Below are positions 53,789 through 62,752 of a stretch of 64,000 nt of DNA, one piece after another. This DNA is from Paenibacillus tyrphae (GTDB lineage: Bacteria > Bacillota > Bacilli > Paenibacillales > NBRC-103111). The notes under the pieces were generated by a model, which worked only from the letters and a program-made list of their open reading frames with translations, searched no databases and had not been told where the DNA came from. Each line of letters starts with the position of its first letter. Within the stretch, counting starts at the first letter, position 1. The translations under genes and the position numbers were made by a program. The stretch covers positions 12,174 through 76,173 of the forward strand of contig NZ_JNVM01000021.1 in assembly GCF_000722545.1 (NCBI RefSeq), in the 5' to 3' direction.

Positions 53789-54439
53789 TTGTCTGATGCA
53801 TCTAAGGCAATTAACGAGTTGGCGAGAGACCGTCGTTATTCGAAAGAAGAGATGATAAAGAGGCTTGAACATCTAATAACTCAACTTGAATTGGGGCAGC
53901 AATTGGAGCTGCACAGTTCGCTTTCGGAAGAGGCCTTAAGCATGATTTATTCTTTTAGAAAAAGATTGGCCGTCGCTCCGGCAGTACAAGAGCATCTCGT
54001 ATGGCGATACTTTAAGGGGGGAGTCTCGAAAAGTGGCGACAGCATTGACGCAAAGCTGTTTGATGAAATGATTCATGAATTCATTGATTCTGGGTCGCTG
54101 GGTGTCGAAAGTATTATTATACAAGTGGTAAAATCGGACATTTTGACAGAGTCGCAACTGGAAAAAGCCAAGTCGGTATTGACAAGCAAAGCTTTTGAAA
54201 AGGAGTATCTGGCTTGTTCTTTTCGCAAAAAAATAGATTCAGGGATGATGTTAGATTCCGGGGATATTCATAAATTGCTTGAAATTAGAGCTTATTCCAT
54301 ACTAGAGCTTGCCATTGACAAAAAGGCAGTAACATCTGATGGCCTGAATTGCTTTGTGGCTCCGGGAGAGGGTACATCGGATAAAAAAATGAAATTGAAT
54401 CTATTCCGAAAAGCGCAGCTAAATAGAACCTTATCCTAG
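53789..54439 (+). CDS. hypothetical protein next to XRE locus
   Basis: 216 residues from TTG 53789 with GGAAGTG upstream. Mostly helical; a repeated element of Leu-rich helices, no recognised domain. Probably in an operon with the preceding gene under XRE control. Confidence 0.5.
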   Translation: MSDASKAINELARDRRYSKEEMIKRLEHLITQLELGQQLELHSSLSEEALSMIYSFRKRLAVAPAVQEHLVWRYFKGGVSKSGDSIDAKLFDEMIHEFIDSGSLGVESIIIQVVKSDILTESQLEKAKSVLTSKAFEKEYLACSFRKKIDSGMMLDSGDIHKLLEIRAYSILELAIDKKAVTSDGLNCFVAPGEGTSDKKMKLNLFRKAQLNRTLS

Positions 54440-54469
54440 CTATTCTACTACAATGCGACTGGCTCACGT

Positions 54470-54778
54470 TTAATCGCCGGCCACATAGATCGCTTGAATA
54501 TGGCTTTGACTCAAGGCATCGATTAAACAGTCCAACGCTGCGTGATACGTGGAATCCATAAACAATCTGATTTGTTTTAAATCTTCGACAAAATGGTGCA
54601 GATCGGGTTGGTGAAACCGGATATTCGTCTTGTAGTAATCCTTAATTTTGCTTAAATAGGGATAGCTGCTCCAAAGCGGCGGCATTCCCATGAATATAGC
54701 TTCGTGTAAACTACTCGGAATTTCAATGAATCCTGCCCTAGCGCCTTTGTCATCGTATAGGATAATATCCAGTCCCAT
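54470..54778 (-). CDS. hypothetical protein, 102 residues
   Basis: ATG at 54778 is preceded by GGAGGAGCT. Compact alpha/beta look, with no recognised family. AT-rich, like the other orphan genes in this part. Convergent with the gene before. Confidence 0.5.
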   Translation of the reverse strand: MGLDIILYDDKGARAGFIEIPSSLHEAIFMGMPPLWSSYPYLSKIKDYYKTNIRFHQPDLHHFVEDLKQIRLFMDSTYHAALDCLIDALSQSHIQAIYVAGD

Positions 54779-54920
54779 AGCTCCTCCAAATATCTTGCAT
54801 GTGATGATGGCTTGCGATAACCTTGCCGAACTGCAGGTTGCAAGCCGATTTTATTTTAATTCGCGGTATCCCCAGATTCAAGCTCAAACTCGCTGAGCAA
54901 GAAAAAATTTCTTGACAACA

Positions 54921-54943
54921 AATTAGTTAGGTGCCATACTATA
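54921..54943 (+). promoter_or_regulatory. marR promoter with operator-like box
   Basis: TTGACA (54912-54917) and TATATT (54939-54944) form a promoter with about 21 bp between. AATTAGTTAGGTGCC at 54921-54935 resembles the box upstream of the target gene at 55575. Autorepression is likely. Confidence 0.5.
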
Positions 54944-54946
54944 TTC

Positions 54947-55537
54947 ATGGCTAACGATAACAAAGTTTGGAATCAGAATGATGCGATTCCCTCGCTTGTC
55001 CAATCGAAGCGTCAGATTGAGCGTTATGGGTTGGATGTTGACGCACAGGCCATCCTTGTTGCTACCAGACTGCTGGCAGCAGGAACGAAGCTTGGGCATG
55101 CCTCCGAGGTCCATTTTGCAAGATTCGGTTTATCGACAGGGCGATACCGGGTGCTAGTCGAACTGGAGGATAACGAGGGAGAAGCGTTGCCGTCGCAATT
55201 GGCGGAAAATTTAGGTGTTACGCGGGCTACAATGACAGGGCTGATCGACACTCTGGAGCGGGACGGGCTCGTATCCCGCCGGACCAGCGCTCAAGATGGC
55301 CGTCAGAGATCGGTCGTTCTGACGGAGGAAGGAGCGAAGAAGCTTCAAGCTATGGCTCCGGAGCACTTCGCGAGGCTGGAAGCGATGGTTGGCCTTCTCA
55401 GTATCGAGGAACGCGGCGTATTTCTTGACCTGCTTGGGCGGATAACGCAAGGCATCTCGGCACTTACGGACGAGACGATCGAACCGGACAAACCGGCGGG
55501 CGAATCCAAGAGAAAGCAACACAGAAACAAAGGGTAA
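54947..55537 (+). CDS. MarR-family transcriptional regulator
   Basis: The 196-residue protein has a winged helix LPSQLAENLGVTRATMTGLI, then TLERDGLVSRRTSAQDGRQ (wing), classical MarR. The N-terminal ~35-residue extension and basic C-terminal tail are extra. It probably controls the two genes that follow, since the same box occurs in both promoters. Confidence 0.9.
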   Translation: MANDNKVWNQNDAIPSLVQSKRQIERYGLDVDAQAILVATRLLAAGTKLGHASEVHFARFGLSTGRYRVLVELEDNEGEALPSQLAENLGVTRATMTGLIDTLERDGLVSRRTSAQDGRQRSVVLTEEGAKKLQAMAPEHFARLEAMVGLLSIEERGVFLDLLGRITQGISALTDETIEPDKPAGESKRKQHRNKG

Positions 55538-55571
55538 AACGGGCTAGTATCACTAGCCCATTTTCACCCAC

Positions 55572-55592
55572 ATATAGTTAGGTTCCTAATTA
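55572..55592. promoter_or_regulatory. MarR-type palindrome upstream of the membrane-protein gene
   Basis: TAGTTAGGTTCCTAATTA (55575-55592) is nearly palindromic around TTAGG/CCTAA and shares GTTAGG(T)(N)CC with the marR promoter. Confidence 0.6.
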
Positions 55593-55645
55593 TGTGTGGC
55601 ATAAATAAGTGTCGAACAACATGAGCACAAGAAAGGAGCAAGTGC

Positions 55646-56128
55646 ATGAACAGGATGAAATCCGCGGATAAGCGGGGAGGCGCTCCTTACATCGCGTCTG
55701 CCGGTTCTCGCGCAAAAAGCTTTGTGCTGTGGCGAGAAGTGGCCATGGCCTATATCTCCCCCGCCGTCATGGCGGGAATCGGAGGATTGGTTACCGCCGA
55801 CAAGGGTCTTCAAATTGCGGCGCTGACCACCATTGGCGGAGCATCGGCCTTGATCGCCTGGATGCTGGGCCTCTGGCTGCGAAGCGCGGGAGGCAAAAAT
55901 CGTTGGGTTGCCGGCGCGAATCGCCTGATTGTCACGGGTACTTTTACCTTGGGCGGTATTGCCTTCGGTTTATTGGCTGCCTGGGCGACGACTTATTTGT
56001 TCGGGATCATGCGGCCGTTTGATCCTGTGGCTTGGGTTGATCGGGTATGGCTCGATTTCCCAATGTCCGGAGCGATAGCAAGCACGATCATGATCTGGCG
56101 CTGGCGGCTCGCCGCAGCCAAAAACTAA
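55646..56128 (+). CDS. hypothetical four-TM membrane protein
   Basis: 160 residues, ATG after AAAGGAGCAAG. Four hydrophobic segments (AMAYISPAVMAGIGGLV; ALIAWMLGLWL; TFTLGGIAFGLLAAW; MSGAIASTIMIW). Family not recognised. Lies between a MarR regulator and an NmrA-like reductase, with a MarR box in front, so it may be part of a stress- or small-molecule-induced unit. Confidence 0.65.
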   Translation: MNRMKSADKRGGAPYIASAGSRAKSFVLWREVAMAYISPAVMAGIGGLVTADKGLQIAALTTIGGASALIAWMLGLWLRSAGGKNRWVAGANRLIVTGTFTLGGIAFGLLAAWATTYLFGIMRPFDPVAWVDRVWLDFPMSGAIASTIMIWRWRLAAAKN

Positions 56129-56150
56129 TTATTCAAAGGAGAAGATAAAG

Positions 56151-57017
56151 ATGATTGTTATTCTTGGAGCAACAGGTACGATTGGCAGTGCGCTTGTGAA
56201 ACGTTTGGTTGATCTCGGTGTGCCCGCGCGGGCGCTGAGCAGAGAGCCGGAGAAGCTGCGGCATCAGCTTGGGGAGTGGGGCGGATCGATGATTGAGGTC
56301 GCGGCGGCCGACGCTACCGATCCTGAGTCGATGCGGCGCGCTTTCGCAGGGGCCAGCCAGCTTTTCCTGGCGATGTCCAACAGTCCGAGACAGGTCGAGA
56401 TGGAGACCTCGATCATTCGTATGGCAGCCGAAGCCGGAATCGGGCATATCGTAAAAATATCCAGCCCTGCCTACGACCCGAGCGCCCCGGTAGCCGTGGC
56501 GGGATGGCACCAAAAAATCGAGAAATTTTTGTCCGAATCCGGGCTCACGCATACCGTGCTGCGTCCTTATGCGTTCATGCAAAACCTACAGCGTCTGGCG
56601 CCGACCGTCGTCCACCAAGGGGCTTTCTACGGCTGCATGGGCGAAGCGGCGTGCAATTTCATCGACTGCCGGGATATTGCGGATGTTGCCGCAGAAGCGC
56701 TGACCAACCGCGAGGCCGCCGGCCATGTATACACGCTTACCGGGTCGGAGGTTTTCAGTTATCCGCAGATTGCGGACAAGCTGGCTGCCCTGCTCGGCAA
56801 GCCGGTCCGGTATATCAATATGGACCCCGAGGCGCTCCGCCGCGATCTGATGGAGTTCGGCCATATGCCTCTGTGGCTTGCGAACCATGTGACGGAAATT
56901 CAGTCCATGTCGGTGGCACTGCCGGAAAAGCCTACGGATACCGTGAAGCGTCTGCTCGGAAGAGAGCCGCGCACGCTGGATGCTTTTCTGCGCGAGCATG
57001 TGGACATGTTCAAGTAA
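56151..57017 (+). CDS. NmrA/SDR-family NAD(P)-binding protein
   Basis: The 288-residue protein has the Rossmann motif ILGATGTIGSALVKRLVDLG, and the atypical SDR region YAFMQNLQRLAPTVVHQGAF. Similar to NmrA-like quinone oxidoreductases and QOR2 regulators. 22 bp after the membrane protein, in the same unit under probable MarR control. Confidence 0.88.
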   Translation: MIVILGATGTIGSALVKRLVDLGVPARALSREPEKLRHQLGEWGGSMIEVAAADATDPESMRRAFAGASQLFLAMSNSPRQVEMETSIIRMAAEAGIGHIVKISSPAYDPSAPVAVAGWHQKIEKFLSESGLTHTVLRPYAFMQNLQRLAPTVVHQGAFYGCMGEAACNFIDCRDIADVAAEALTNREAAGHVYTLTGSEVFSYPQIADKLAALLGKPVRYINMDPEALRRDLMEFGHMPLWLANHVTEIQSMSVALPEKPTDTVKRLLGREPRTLDAFLREHVDMFK

Positions 57018-57020
57018 CGT

Positions 57021-57069
57021 TTACGGCCTGGTGTGCTTCCTTGAGAAGCTGCCCGGGCCGTTTTTTTGC
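57021..57069 (+). terminator. terminator after NmrA-like gene
   Basis: ACGGCC pairs with GGCCGT, with an extended imperfect inner stem, and T7 follows. Confidence 0.75.
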
Positions 57070-57078
57070 TTACCGGCT

Positions 57079-57621
57079 TCAAACTTTAAAGCGGTGGATC
57101 GATTGCTGAAGCTCTTGGGCCATCTCCAGCAAGTGCCCGGCCGACGCCGCGATTTCCGCCATGGCATCCAGCTGCTTGCCGCTGGCTCCGGCGATATGTT
57201 GGGTTCCTTCAGCGTTAGCCGTTGCAGCCGCAGCGATCGATCCGATGGAGCCGGCGATGTGGCCGCTGTCCTCGGCCATTTTGCTTGAGGCGGCGGCCAC
57301 ATCCTCCATCTGCCCGCGGATGCTTCGAGTCTGTTTTCAGCAAGGCGACCACTTTGTCCGCGAATTCGCTCAAATCCGCGTTCGTTCGCTGAGACCCCTG
57401 AAAATACTGGCTTTCCTGTACGACGAAGTACGCATTGAGGAAGTTCATCTGCTGCGCGGCGTCGAACTGAATGACGTGGGTATCCAACGCCGCTTGAATA
57501 TCGCTGCAGGTCAAGTCGGAGTATGAGTGGTTCACGGACCGCAAAGAGTAGAAGGACATGCCGCCGATGACGCCGAGCAGCAGGGGTACTACGAGGAAGC
57601 CGATCACAATTTTTGGCGATA
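57079..57621 (-). pseudogene. methyl-accepting chemotaxis protein, internally deleted and cut by IS
   Basis: On the minus strand the N-terminal TM and 4-helix sensor are present (IGFLVVPLLLGVIGGM; DKVVALLKTDSKHPRADG), then the frame jumps to the C-terminal tail (SIAAAATANAEGTQHIAG; AQELQQSIHRFKV). HAMP and most of the signalling domain are gone. The start codon is missing, cut by the IS element at about 57622. It shares DKVVALLKT with the remnant at 50358-51075. Confidence 0.78.
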
Positions 57622-57649
57622 GGCAGCTTCGTTATTCTACATTCTTTTT

Positions 57650-57684
57650 GATTGTTGCAGTTGTATATTCGAACTGATACAATC
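57650..57684 (+). repeat. left-end subterminal hairpin of the IS
   Basis: GATTGT/ACAATC and CAGTT/AACTG form an imperfect stem that TnpA would recognise. Confidence 0.75.
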
Positions 57685-57689
57685 GGTGT

Positions 57690-58088
57690 ATGGGACAAGA
57701 ATATAGAAGAACGACAACAACCGTATCACTCATCAACTATCATTTTGTGTTTTGCCCGCGATACCGAAGAAAAGTACTTGTGAGTCAAGTAGAAGCGCGA
57801 TTTAAAGAGCTTGTGCAAGAGTTGTGCCAGGAAAACGATTGGCTTATGGTTGCGATGGAAGTCATGCCCGATCATGTGCATCTATTCTTAAACGTGCGAC
57901 CAACGGATTCTCCAGCGGACATTATGGCAAAATTGAAAGGTGCGACCTCGCGATTTTTGCGTCAAGAATTTAAGCACTTGAAGCATCTGCCAAGCCTTTG
58001 GACACGTTCCTATTTTGTCAGTACGGCAGGGAATGTTTCGAGCGAAACCATCAAACGTTATGTGGAAGAACAAAAGACAAGGGGGTGA
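57690..58088 (+). CDS. tnpA: Y1 transposase TnpA (IS200/IS605)
   Basis: 132 residues. The HUH motif is HVHLFL in MPDHVHLFLNVRP, and the nucleophile Tyr is in ETIKRYVEEQ near residue 127. Full family length, apparently intact. It acts on single-stranded DNA of both ends. Confidence 0.95.
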   Translation: MGQEYRRTTTTVSLINYHFVFCPRYRRKVLVSQVEARFKELVQELCQENDWLMVAMEVMPDHVHLFLNVRPTDSPADIMAKLKGATSRFLRQEFKHLKHLPSLWTRSYFVSTAGNVSSETIKRYVEEQKTRG

Positions 58089-58092
58089 AGCC

Positions 58093-59148
58093 ATGCAAAC
58101 CGTAACCGTTCAAATTCGAATATTCCCAAACGATGTTTCCCTGCTCAAGGAGATGGGGGGCGAATACATCAAAACGGTCAATCTCCTAACCGAGCAAGCG
58201 GAAGCATCGGGCACATTTCCAAAGCTCACCTCCAAGGATGTCGATGCCAAACTTCCATCCGCAGTAAAGAACCAAGCCATTCGAGATGCGCGAAGCATTC
58301 ATAAAAAGACGAAAAAGCAAGGAAAACGACCGGTTCTCAAGCGCAGAACCTACTACGTAAATAACCAGAACTATTCACTTGGGGAGCAAAGTGTTGCATT
58401 TCCTGTTATGTTGGACGAAAAGGTACAGCGACTCAAGATTTCGGCTCGTGTAACGGAACGCGAACAACGTTTGCTATCCAGCGGTAAGCTTGGCCTCTTA
58501 AAAGTGGTTGAGAAATCGGGCAAGTGGTATGTACAAATTTCTGTTGAAAGAAAGCCAGAACAAACAACAGGCGATGTCGTGATGGGCATTGACTTGGGCT
58601 TAAAAATCCCTGCCGTTGTTGTCACCTCAATAGGTAAGACGAAATTTGTTGGCAATGGCAGACAGAACAAGTACATTCGCCGCAAATACAAAGAGCGTAG
58701 AAGAAAGATGGGCAAGTTAAAGAAACTGTCTGCGATCCGTAAGCAAGAAAATAAAGAACATCGCTACATAAAAGACCAGAACCACAAAATCAGCCGTAAG
58801 ATCGTGAACATGGCGATCGAAGAACAAGTATCGGTCATCAAAATGGAAAAGCTAACGAACATTCGCCAAACGACAAGAACAAGTCGTAAAAACGCTAAAA
58901 ACTTGCATAACTGGACGTTCCATCAATTGCAAACGTTTATCGCATACAAAGCGGCATTGGCCGGGATCAAAATCATCGAAGTTAATCCAGCCTACACCTC
59001 CCAAACGTGTCCAAACTGCGAGAAACGGAACAAGGCAATGGACCGAACGTATCAGTGTTCATGCGGGTATCGCGCACACCGCGACAGAGTTGGAGCTATC
59101 AACATCATGCGCCAACCTGCGATAGATGATAACAGTCTATCAGCCTAG
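58093..59148 (+). CDS. tnpB: TnpB (IS200/IS605), RNA-guided nuclease family
   Basis: 351 residues from ATG 58093, 5 bp after tnpA. RuvC-I GIDLGLKIPAVVVTS (Asp), RuvC-II VIKMEKLTNI (Glu), zinc finger CPNC...CSCG and RuvC-III AHRDRVGAINI (Asp) are all present, so it looks active. The upstream frame starting near 58015 is not real. Confidence 0.95.
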   Translation: MQTVTVQIRIFPNDVSLLKEMGGEYIKTVNLLTEQAEASGTFPKLTSKDVDAKLPSAVKNQAIRDARSIHKKTKKQGKRPVLKRRTYYVNNQNYSLGEQSVAFPVMLDEKVQRLKISARVTEREQRLLSSGKLGLLKVVEKSGKWYVQISVERKPEQTTGDVVMGIDLGLKIPAVVVTSIGKTKFVGNGRQNKYIRRKYKERRRKMGKLKKLSAIRKQENKEHRYIKDQNHKISRKIVNMAIEEQVSVIKMEKLTNIRQTTRTSRKNAKNLHNWTFHQLQTFIAYKAALAGIKIIEVNPAYTSQTCPNCEKRNKAMDRTYQCSCGYRAHRDRVGAINIMRQPAIDDNSLSA

Positions 59149-59279
59149 ATAGCTATACGCTCTGATCTAGGATGAGCTAATGAGCTAGCTCTTAACTTAG
59201 CAGTCTGCACAAAACAGAAATGGCCTGCGTGCGTTAACTAGCTAAGAATCCCTCGGCTTTAGCCGTGTTGGAGGCTCAA
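59149..59279 (+). mobile_element. IS right end and probable omega-RNA
   Basis: Structured stretch after tnpB with hairpin CGGCTTTAGCCG (59253-59264) enclosed by CC/GG, ending TCAA (59276-59279). The guide RNA should extend past this point. Confidence 0.7.
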
Positions 59280-59716
59280 AGGAACGTCTTCGAAGATAGT
59301 GTTAAGTTATTGTAGACATCTCGTGGCCGCAAAAAGGGCGTCGGCGCATTCAGAAGCGGCATGATTCTCGAATGATGGGAATATCAAGCGGATAAAAATA
59401 GTAATGTTCGGGATTTCATTTTATATTGGACGAGATCACGGGGAGAATGTATAATTTTTCTGTAAAACACGAACAAAATTAACAGAATCCCTTGACACTG
59501 ATCTGAAATTCCAGTAACGTAATTTATGTAAACCGAATAAGCGTCTCAGATGAGACTGTTCGTATATCTTCGGCATGACGGGCCGGGGGTCTCTACAAGG
59601 AACCGATAATTCCTGGCTACGAGCGGCGGGTTTTCCATACCCGTTCGAGGCCGGGATTTTTTGCGTCTCCGGGCGGGTAGGCACGAGATTATTCGTTCGA
59701 TGGAGGGAAAGCGAAG
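59280..59716. other. intergenic region, 437 bp
   Basis: It contains TTGACA at 59492-59497 with weak -10 candidates (TAACGT at 59515, TAATTT at 59520), a probable promoter of the next gene. The last 150 bp are GC-rich and may fold, but no known RNA family is recognised. Confidence 0.5.
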
Positions 59717-61150
59717 ATGGGCAAACGCTTTGATGTGATTATTGTAGGAGCCGGACCGGCGGGGATTTTTGCCGCTTATGAGCTGACGTTGAAAGCGCCT
59801 CACAAACGCGTTTTGTTAATCGATAAAGGGCACGATATCGACAGCCGCCGGTGTCCGATTCTGGAGGAAAAGATCCGGCTCTGTCCTCCTCCGGCGGGGA
59901 AAAAGGAGTACGCAGGCTGTCTGCCGGCCTGTTCGATTACGGCCGGGTTCGGCGGAGCGGGCGCTTACAGCGACGGGAAGTTCAACATTACGACGGAATT
60001 CGGCGGATGGCTGACCGATTATTTGCAGCCGTCGCAGGTGCTAGAGCTTATTCGTTACGTCGACAGCCTCAATCTGCGGCATGGCGCTCCCGACACGATC
60101 ACCGATCCGATGACCGAGGTCGTGCGCTCAATAGAGCAGCGCGGCTATGCGGCCGGACTCAAGCTTTTGCGGGCGCAGGTCAGGCATCTGGGCACCGAGA
60201 AAAATTTGCAAATTCTGAAATCGATCAACGATTATTTGAAGCGGCATGTCGAGATGCGGTTCAAGACGGAAGTGGCCGACGTGCTGACGTTGAAAGAAGC
60301 GGAAGGCTACCGGGTGCAAGGCGTCGTGCTTTCCAGCGGCGAGGAGTTGGAAGCGGACGCTGTGATCGTCGCGCCGGGACGGGACGGTTCGGCTTGGCTG
60401 ACGGAAATTCTCCGCAAGCGGCGCATCCCGATGTTCAATAACCAAGTGGACGTCGGTGTCCGGGTGGAGACGGCCGATGTCGTCATGCGCGAGATTAATG
60501 AGCATTTGTACGAGGGCAAATTTATTTTCAACACATCGGTCGGCACGCGGGTGCGGACGTTCTGCAGCAATCCGTCGGGGCATGTCGTGGTCGAAAACCA
60601 CAGCGGGGTGATGGCGGCGAACGGGCATGCTTTCAAGGACCCGGCGCTCGGCTCGCTTAATACGAACTTCGCGCTGCTCGTCTCTCACCGGTTTACTGAG
60701 CCGTTCGACAAGCCGAACGAGTACGCGCGGGAAATCTGCAAGCGGGCGAACGATTTGTCGGGCGGCGGCGTGATCGTTCAGAAGTACGGCGACATCATTC
60801 GCGGCCGACGCTCGACGGCAGGGCGCATTCAGGAAGGATTTCTGGAGCCGACGCTGAAGGAGGCCGTTCCGGGCGATCTGGGCCTCGTGCTGCCGTACAA
60901 CACGATGAAAAGTCTGATCGAAATGATCGAGGCGCTCGATAAAGTGACGCCGGGCATTGCATCGGACCATACACTGTTCTACGGCGTGGAGGCGAAGTTC
61001 TATTCGGCCCGGCCGAAGCTGAACGCGCAGCTGGAGACGATGATCCGCGGCTTGTACTGCGGCGGCGACGGCGCGGGCGTGACCCGGGGGCTGGCCCAAG
61101 CGGGCGCCGCCGGCGTGTGGATGGCACAGTCGATTGTGGAGCGGATGTAG
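59717..61150 (+). CDS. NAD(P)/FAD-dependent dehydrogenase (COG2509-like)
   Basis: The 477-residue protein has the N-terminal FAD motif IVGAGPAGIFAAYEL, then RRCPILEEKIRLCPPPAGKK, CLPACSITAGFGGAGAYSDG (typical of this uncharacterised family) and the C-terminal GGDGAGVTRGLAQAGAAGVW. Substrate unknown. AUG preceded by GGAGGG. Conserved in Firmicutes as a single gene. Confidence 0.85.
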   Translation: MGKRFDVIIVGAGPAGIFAAYELTLKAPHKRVLLIDKGHDIDSRRCPILEEKIRLCPPPAGKKEYAGCLPACSITAGFGGAGAYSDGKFNITTEFGGWLTDYLQPSQVLELIRYVDSLNLRHGAPDTITDPMTEVVRSIEQRGYAAGLKLLRAQVRHLGTEKNLQILKSINDYLKRHVEMRFKTEVADVLTLKEAEGYRVQGVVLSSGEELEADAVIVAPGRDGSAWLTEILRKRRIPMFNNQVDVGVRVETADVVMREINEHLYEGKFIFNTSVGTRVRTFCSNPSGHVVVENHSGVMAANGHAFKDPALGSLNTNFALLVSHRFTEPFDKPNEYAREICKRANDLSGGGVIVQKYGDIIRGRRSTAGRIQEGFLEPTLKEAVPGDLGLVLPYNTMKSLIEMIEALDKVTPGIASDHTLFYGVEAKFYSARPKLNAQLETMIRGLYCGGDGAGVTRGLAQAGAAGVWMAQSIVERM

Positions 61151-61319
61151 CGGAGCTGACATGGTGGAAGCCGAAGGAGCCGGGGGCTGCTTCGGCTTTT
61201 CTAATGACCGGGCTTCGTCTGAGGGAGACATGGAAGACTACACCGCGCCGCATGCATAAACGCAGAACTTCCGGAACATCCTGTAAACCGACAATCCTAT
61301 CGGGAAGGAAGCCAAATCC

Positions 61320-61943
61320 ATGACCGACAACGATCCAATTGCTCTGCCGGAGGAAGCCGCACCGCCGTATGCGGCCTCCTGCCGGCTATGCGAGCTGGCG
61401 AATCAGCGGACTCACGTCATATGGGGGGAGGGCAATTCGGAAGGCCGGATCATCATGTTGCTGGATAATCCCGGGGCGCGGGAGGACCGGGAGGGCCGCG
61501 CCTTCGTCTGCGGTACCCGCGCCACGCTGCAGCTCGGTGCGGCAGAGGCGCGGCTCGATATGAACGACGTTTACGTGACCTATGTGTTGAAATGCCGGCC
61601 GATACGCAAATACGACAAAGAGGCCGCGAGGAATAGCTGCAGGGCGCACCTGCTTTCCCAGTTGGAGCTGAAGCGGCCGAAGCTCATGATCTGCTTGGGG
61701 AACGTGGCGGTACAGGCGTTTTTTCAAGATCCGGAAGCGGAGGTCAAGCGGCTCAGGGGAAGCTGGTACGATATCGGCGGGCTGCCGACGACCGTCAGCT
61801 ACCATCCGCTTGCCGTCCGGCGCAGGCCGGGGCTTATGCATTTGTTCGTGGAGGACCTGAGACGGGTGGCTGTAAGGTCGGCCGAAACAGGCGCGGCAGC
61901 GGTCACCACATCAGGTGGGCCACAGCCGGAGAAGGGGAGCTGA
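61320..61943 (+). CDS. uracil-DNA glycosylase, family 4-like
   Basis: The 207-residue protein has [4Fe-4S] ligand pattern CRLC near residue 20 and C-x14-C in CRPIRKYDKEAARNSC. Motif A is DNPGAREDREGRAFV, where the family has GEAPG, so the Glu/Ala are replaced by Asp/Asn. Motif B is VSYHPLAVRRRPG. It should excise uracil from DNA, but the altered motif might change specificity. Start ATG 61320, with GGGAAGGAAGCC upstream. Confidence 0.78.
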   Translation: MTDNDPIALPEEAAPPYAASCRLCELANQRTHVIWGEGNSEGRIIMLLDNPGAREDREGRAFVCGTRATLQLGAAEARLDMNDVYVTYVLKCRPIRKYDKEAARNSCRAHLLSQLELKRPKLMICLGNVAVQAFFQDPEAEVKRLRGSWYDIGGLPTTVSYHPLAVRRRPGLMHLFVEDLRRVAVRSAETGAAAVTTSGGPQPEKGS

Positions 61944-62005
61944 CGGATCGAAGAAGTCCGTCTCAGCTTGAAGCGTGAGTTGCTTGCTGTCCGATAGTTG
62001 TGATT

Positions 62006-62036
62006 AGGACATGTCCGCCCTTGGCAGACATGTCCT
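62006..62036. terminator. perfect inverted repeat between converging genes
   Basis: AGGACATGTC and GACATGTCCT, 10 bp with an 11-nt loop, lie between the glycosylase and hypothetical genes. There is no T tract. It may be a weak bidirectional terminator. Confidence 0.45.
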
Positions 62037-62053
62037 TCGCAGGTGGGAGGGGG

Positions 62054-62527
62054 CTATTGCCGCGAGAAGCCTTCCTCCGCTAAATATTCTTCGGCTTCCC
62101 CGTACGTTTCGAAGGCCGCTTCGAGATTCAAACCGGCATAGACGCACCACAGCTCGTTCTCGTACAGCAGCATCAAAGTCTGCTTATCCGGACCGATCCA
62201 GCGCTCTTCGATCTCCGCATCGCCGGTGACGGCTTGTTCCTTTGCCGTCTTGGGCGCAAGGGAGCGGATCGAGGCTTCGACAATCGAGCGGAGCTCATCT
62301 GCGGTGAAGTCCCGGATGTTCACCATCCCCCGCTCATCAATGTCGTAACCGGACAGATGGCCGGCATAGACGAAGCCGTTGCCGTTCGGATGCAAATGAT
62401 ATACAACAGTCTTCTTGTCATAAGCGCTCTGCTCATAGTGATAGTTTACCCGGCCTAAGGACACGTTTTTCCTCTCCAGCTCCGCAAACGATTCGATCAC
62501 GACAATCTTTTCCTCAAACGTCAGCAT
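62054..62527 (-). CDS. hypothetical protein, 157 residues
   Basis: Soluble alpha/beta protein (MLTFEEKIVVIESFAELERK; TDR-like acidic C-terminus with EAEEYLAEEGFSRQ). No recognised domain. ATG at 62527 after GGAAGAGGAAATC. Stands alone. Confidence 0.6.
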   Translation of the reverse strand: MLTFEEKIVVIESFAELERKNVSLGRVNYHYEQSAYDKKTVVYHLHPNGNGFVYAGHLSGYDIDERGMVNIRDFTADELRSIVEASIRSLAPKTAKEQAVTGDAEIEERWIGPDKQTLMLLYENELWCVYAGLNLEAAFETYGEAEEYLAEEGFSRQ

Positions 62528-62752
62528 GATTTCCTCTTCCCGTCATACAAATTTTGGATGTGCGTCAGCTATATTATACATCATTATTAAAATAAAAATA
62601 ACATATGATGAAAGGTTTATTAAGGTTTTCTGATAATTTTTCGAATATTGTCAAAAAAAACGGTTGAAAGTGGAAGTCGATACCTATAGAATAAAAAACA
62701 ACTCATTATTTCAGTATTACGTTAAAGCATAGAAGGAGATGGAGATGAATCG

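Larger units (their letters stand above)
57622..59279 (+). mobile_element. complete IS200/IS605-family element with tnpA and tnpB
   Basis: It has a left-end palindrome, tnpA, tnpB and a right-end hairpin ending TCAA. Flanks are not duplicated, as expected for single-strand transposition. Left boundary is estimated from the point where the MCP frame breaks. Confidence 0.85.
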
